Assembly: GCF_003390375.1 (NCBI RefSeq)
Contig: NZ_QUOT01000001.1
Location: forward strand, 3,782,001-3,846,000
Direction of reading: 5' to 3'
From: Thalassotalea euphylliae
GTDB taxonomy: Bacteria > Pseudomonadota > Gammaproteobacteria > Enterobacterales > Alteromonadaceae
DNA: 64,000 nt
Shown: positions 61,310-64,000 of the stretch, piece by piece
Layout of the letters: every line of letters starts with the position of its first letter
How positions within the stretch are numbered: the stretch's first letter is position 1
Made by a program: the position numbers and the translations under genes
The notes under the pieces: model-generated
What the model saw: the letters and a program-made list of their open reading frames with translations, nothing else
Database searches by the model: none
What the model was told of the DNA's origin: nothing

Positions 61310-61981
61310 TTAATCGCCCGCTTGTTCTCGGCGCTTTTGTGCAAGTGCTTGAAGTTGTTTTGATTGTTGGTGCAGGCTATGGCGAACCAGAGTTTCTTGA
61401 TCTTCTTCGCGAATATGCTCAAAAATCACTTTGTAGGCATGTTGCTTTGCTTGGTCGTTAGCTTGGTTTTCCGTTAGCTCGTCAGTCTCAGCTGGGGCTG
61501 CACTGTCGGCGGGCATCACTTCAACGAGCTCACCAATGCAGTAAATTGCGCAATTTTCCTCTAACAAGAAAATTTTCATTTCTAAGCGTTGGCCAACCGC
61601 AAACGTTTGCTCGCTGTTAAAAATCACTCCGCCACCGCCGAAGCGAATTCCTTGATAACGCATTGCGGGCTCGTCTTGTTGGCTCAGAATATAGCCGACT
61701 AATAAGTCGATCTTATGGGCTTGATGATTAAGGAAGTCGGTTAACTGGGTAGCAACACCACCTAAGCCTTGAATTGAGCGAATGGCAGCTTGATCAATAG
61801 ACACCATATCGCTAGCCATTTTAAATGGCAGCGGCATACCTGCCATAAAAGCTTCAAAACTGCTGGCTTGGTATGCCGCAATCGGCTGCAAATTAATGCT
61901 GAATTGATGCTCGATAGAAAAAAATTCATCAAATTGCTGCAATTTAGTTTGTAAATCTAGCGGGGTGATTTGTGTGCTCAT
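61310..61981 (-). CDS. PilZ-domain protein near the lol genes
   Basis: 223 residues, cytoplasmic. The central part (YQGIRFGGGGVIFNSEQTFAVGQRLEMKIFLLEENCAIYCIGELVEV) has the beta-barrel rhythm of PilZ domains, with the NxSxxG motif in altered form. Genes of this type are common just upstream of lolC in Alteromonadales, divergent as here. Cyclic di-GMP binding is uncertain. AAGG precedes the ATG. Confidence 0.6.
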   Translation of the reverse strand: MSTQITPLDLQTKLQQFDEFFSIEHQFSINLQPIAAYQASSFEAFMAGMPLPFKMASDMVSIDQAAIRSIQGLGGVATQLTDFLNHQAHKIDLLVGYILSQQDEPAMRYQGIRFGGGGVIFNSEQTFAVGQRLEMKIFLLEENCAIYCIGELVEVMPADSAAPAETDELTENQANDQAKQHAYKVIFEHIREEDQETLVRHSLHQQSKQLQALAQKRREQAGD

Positions 61982-62292
61982 TTGTTTACCTTACTGCGCG
62001 AACTGGTGCTGACCTAACAACATTCAAAGCCCTGCTTTTTAGCATTGCATGGTGCTTGTGCGCGGTGTGAGTTATCGCTGATAGGGATTAGTATTCAATA
62101 TTTATTGAACTTTTTCGAGTAATTTGTCACTCACGATTAGGGTTAAATGTCGCTAGGTAGGCTGCTTTGAAGCAGTATGATATGCTCTGCACCAAATAAC
62201 TTATTACCAATTGGTATTGAGTTTACTCATTTTGTTACTTACCAAACGTCGACATACTAAGAAGACAAATAAAATGGACACAAAAAAATTAT
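61982..62292. other. Divergent region between the PilZ gene and lolC, with a leader mini-ORF
   Basis: About 310 AT-rich bases. A mini-ORF of 11 codons (ATG 62274, AAGAAG upstream, MDTKKLYVPAC, TAA ending 62309) overlaps the lolC start in another frame. Since lolC lacks a clear ribosome site, coupling through this mini-ORF is possible. Nothing else seen. Confidence 0.35.
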
Positions 62293-63510
62293 ATGTTCCA
62301 GCCTGTTAATTGGTTTATTGGCCTAAGATACAGCCAAAGTAGAAGTCGCACAGGCTTTGTATCTTTTATTACCTTTTTCTCCATCGCGGGCATCCTTTTG
62401 GGTGTCGCTTCGTTAATCACCGTCGTTTCTGTAATGAATGGCTTTGAAAATGAGTTGAAAACCCGCGTACTTGGGCTCGTGCCACATATCACAGTTGAAA
62501 CGCAGCTAAACGACGAGAGTATTCGCCAAGATTTGTTGGCATTGCCCGAGGTTGCTAGAGTAACCCCACTCGAGGAAACCGAAGCTCTTGTGCAGTCGGC
62601 AACCGGTATGTCAGGCATTTTGATTCAAGGTATCAACCCAAGTTTAGAGCAAGACTCGATTATCGCGTCACACATGATAGCGGGTAACTTGGCTGATTTA
62701 GCACCCAGTAAATACCAACTGGTGATTGGTCAAGCGTTGGCGCGCCAGCTCAATGTCACCATTGGCGATAAAATGCGTTTAATATTGCCGAGTCGTACTA
62801 TGTTCACGCCGATGGGACGCGTGCCAATGCAGCGTAACTTTACCATTGCTGGTGTGTTTAACTTGGGCTCACAAGTTGATGATACTGTGGTTTATTTACA
62901 CCACAGCGACGCACGAAAAATTATGCGTAAGCGAAGTGGCGACGAGCAACTGCTCAGGGTTTACTTGCATGACGCGTTTGATGTCTCGTTGGTAACGCCT
63001 AAGCTGCAAGCAAAGTGGCCTAACCTTGAATTAACCACTTGGCAGCAAAGCCAAGGCACCTTGTTTTCCGCCGTTAAGATGGAAAAAAATATGATGTGGC
63101 TAATGTTAGGACTCATTGTCGCAGTGGCCGCATTTAATATTGTTTCTGCGCTGGTTATGGTGGTTAACGACAAACAGGGTGAGATCAGTATCTTACAAAC
63201 TATGGGAATGGATAAGTCGGGTATTATTCAAGTATTTATTACCCAAGGTATGGTTAATGGTGCCTGGGGGGTAGTGCTGGGTACTGCGCTAGGTTTGCTA
63301 TTAACTGTGGTGTTAAATCCTATGCTGGCAGTGTTCGGCATTAATATTTTTGGCGCGGGTTATGTCAGTCAAACATTGCCTATCGTACTTGCTTGGCAAG
63401 ACGTCGGTATTATTGTTATTGGCGCTTTTATCATGAGTTTTATCGCCACCCTTTATCCGGCCTATCGTGCCAGTCAAACTCTTCCAGCTGAGGTGTTACG
63501 AAATGAGTAG
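62293..63510 (+). CDS. lolC: Lipoprotein-releasing system permease LolC (LolC/E family)
   Basis: 405 residues. MFQPVNWFIGLRYSQSRSRTGFVSFITFFSIAGILLGVASLITVVSVMNGFENELKTRVLGLVPHITV is a textbook LolC/LolE start, followed by the periplasmic domain (about 50-265) and three helices with VNDKQGEISILQTMGM and the C-terminal FIATLYPAYRASQTLPAEVLRNE. The complex extracts outer-membrane lipoproteins from the inner membrane and hands them to LolA. It overlaps lolD by 8 bases. As first gene of lolC-lolD(-lolE) it is named lolC. Confidence 0.93.
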   Translation: MFQPVNWFIGLRYSQSRSRTGFVSFITFFSIAGILLGVASLITVVSVMNGFENELKTRVLGLVPHITVETQLNDESIRQDLLALPEVARVTPLEETEALVQSATGMSGILIQGINPSLEQDSIIASHMIAGNLADLAPSKYQLVIGQALARQLNVTIGDKMRLILPSRTMFTPMGRVPMQRNFTIAGVFNLGSQVDDTVVYLHHSDARKIMRKRSGDEQLLRVYLHDAFDVSLVTPKLQAKWPNLELTTWQQSQGTLFSAVKMEKNMMWLMLGLIVAVAAFNIVSALVMVVNDKQGEISILQTMGMDKSGIIQVFITQGMVNGAWGVVLGTALGLLLTVVLNPMLAVFGINIFGAGYVSQTLPIVLAWQDVGIIVIGAFIMSFIATLYPAYRASQTLPAEVLRNE

Positions 63511-64000
63511 TGTTCTGCAATGTTTAAACCTGTCGAAGACCTATCAAGAGGGAGGCGAGAGCACTGCGGTTTTGTCTGGACTAGAGCTTGATGTAAAACG
63601 CGGCGAGCTACTGGCGATTGTCGGCAGCTCTGGTTGTGGTAAAAGCACGTTTTTGCATTTAGCTGGTGCACTGGATTCACCAAGCAGCGGGCAGGTGATG
63701 ATTCAGGGCACTGATATTTTCTCATTAACCGATAAGCAAAAGGCAAAATTTCGCAATCAGCACATCGGCTTTATCTACCAGTTTCATCATTTGATGATGG
63801 AGTTTAGCGCCCTTGAAAATGTCGCGATGCCTTTGTTGATTGCTGGCGAGTCTGCCAAAACGGCGCAAGACAAAGCCAAGGCAATGCTAGTAAAAGTGGG
63901 TTTAGAACATCGTCTAAGTCATCGCCCATCGCAGCTTTCTGGTGGCGAACGTCAGCGCGTTGCAATTGCGCGAGCTTTAGTGACAGAGCCTGCCTTGGTG
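63503..64000 (+). CDS. lolD: Lipoprotein-releasing system ATPase LolD, 3' end outside window
   Basis: 166 codons are visible from the ATG at 63503: MSSVLQCLNLSKTYQEGGESTAVLSGLELDVKRGELLAIVGSSGCGKSTFLHLAGALD with Walker A GSSGCGKST, the Q-loop FIYQFHHLMMEFSALENVAMPLL and the LolD-specific LSGGERQRVAIARALVTEPALV. Walker B lies beyond the edge. It overlaps the lolC stop, as usual, so the two are translationally coupled. Confidence 0.95.
   Translation, partial: MSSVLQCLNLSKTYQEGGESTAVLSGLELDVKRGELLAIVGSSGCGKSTFLHLAGALDSPSSGQVMIQGTDIFSLTDKQKAKFRNQHIGFIYQFHHLMMEFSALENVAMPLLIAGESAKTAQDKAKAMLVKVGLEHRLSHRPSQLSGGERQRVAIARALVTEPALV

Overview
The window is chromosomal DNA of a marine gammaproteobacterium, most likely order Alteromonadales and probably Colwelliaceae (Colwellia/Thalassotalea-like). 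This rests on moderate AT-rich composition, the rsmE-gshB-yqgE-ruvX order, zapA with 6S RNA next to ygfB-pepP-ubiH-ubiI, a gcvTHP cluster, and MetJ- and MetR-type methionine control. The genus is inferred from gene content and style, not from a search.

Layout. 1-4 kb: end of an AEC permease gene, then a minus-strand run rsmE, gshB, yqgE, ruvX. 4-12 kb: an NtrY-like kinase and an NtrC-type regulator beside a HlyD/MacB-type ABC exporter operon, with twin 16-bp upstream dyads in the gap. 12-14.3 kb: metK behind a tandem MetJ operator, then murI. 14.4-22.6 kb: an MFS permease, 6S RNA, an unknown envelope protein, zapA, ygfB family, pepP, ubiH, ubiI. 22.7-28 kb: an RND pump with two lipoprotein adaptors. 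28.5-33.1 kb: gcvT, gcvH, gcvP.

33.1-37.3 kb is the accessory core. A 3.4-kb element starts nine bases after the gcvP stop codon. It has matching TGATCAGG termini, three copies of a GTTGGAAAC-type subrepeat at each end (dense at the gcvP side, spread out at the other) and a 5-bp CTAAT target duplication. This is the end architecture of Tn7/Tn5053/Mu-type (TnsB/TniA) transposons. Inside there are only two complete IS3-family elements without target duplications and scraps of coding sequence, so the original transposition genes appear to be lost. A truncated IS481-family element abuts it.

37-51 kb: a chemoreceptor, a VOC protein with a divergent WYL regulator around a perfect palindromic operator, PilZ and membrane proteins, an SMP-30-like lipoprotein, a tandem-domain ABM-like protein, a LysR regulator, the oxygen-dependent core methionine synthase pair mesX-mesD behind two MetR boxes, and a BCCT transporter. 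51-59 kb looks like a zinc-limitation region: a decayed phoX gene, an FtsX-type ABC transporter with a divergent DUF3299 lipoprotein, a COG0523 GTPase, a MerC-like protein, Zur, a ZrgA-like protein and DUF1826, with Zur-box-like palindromes at two promoter regions. 59.5-64 kb: two DUF4124 proteins, a PilZ protein, lolC and the start of lolD, which runs off the window.

Functional assignments come from reading motifs in translated sequence; no database search was possible.
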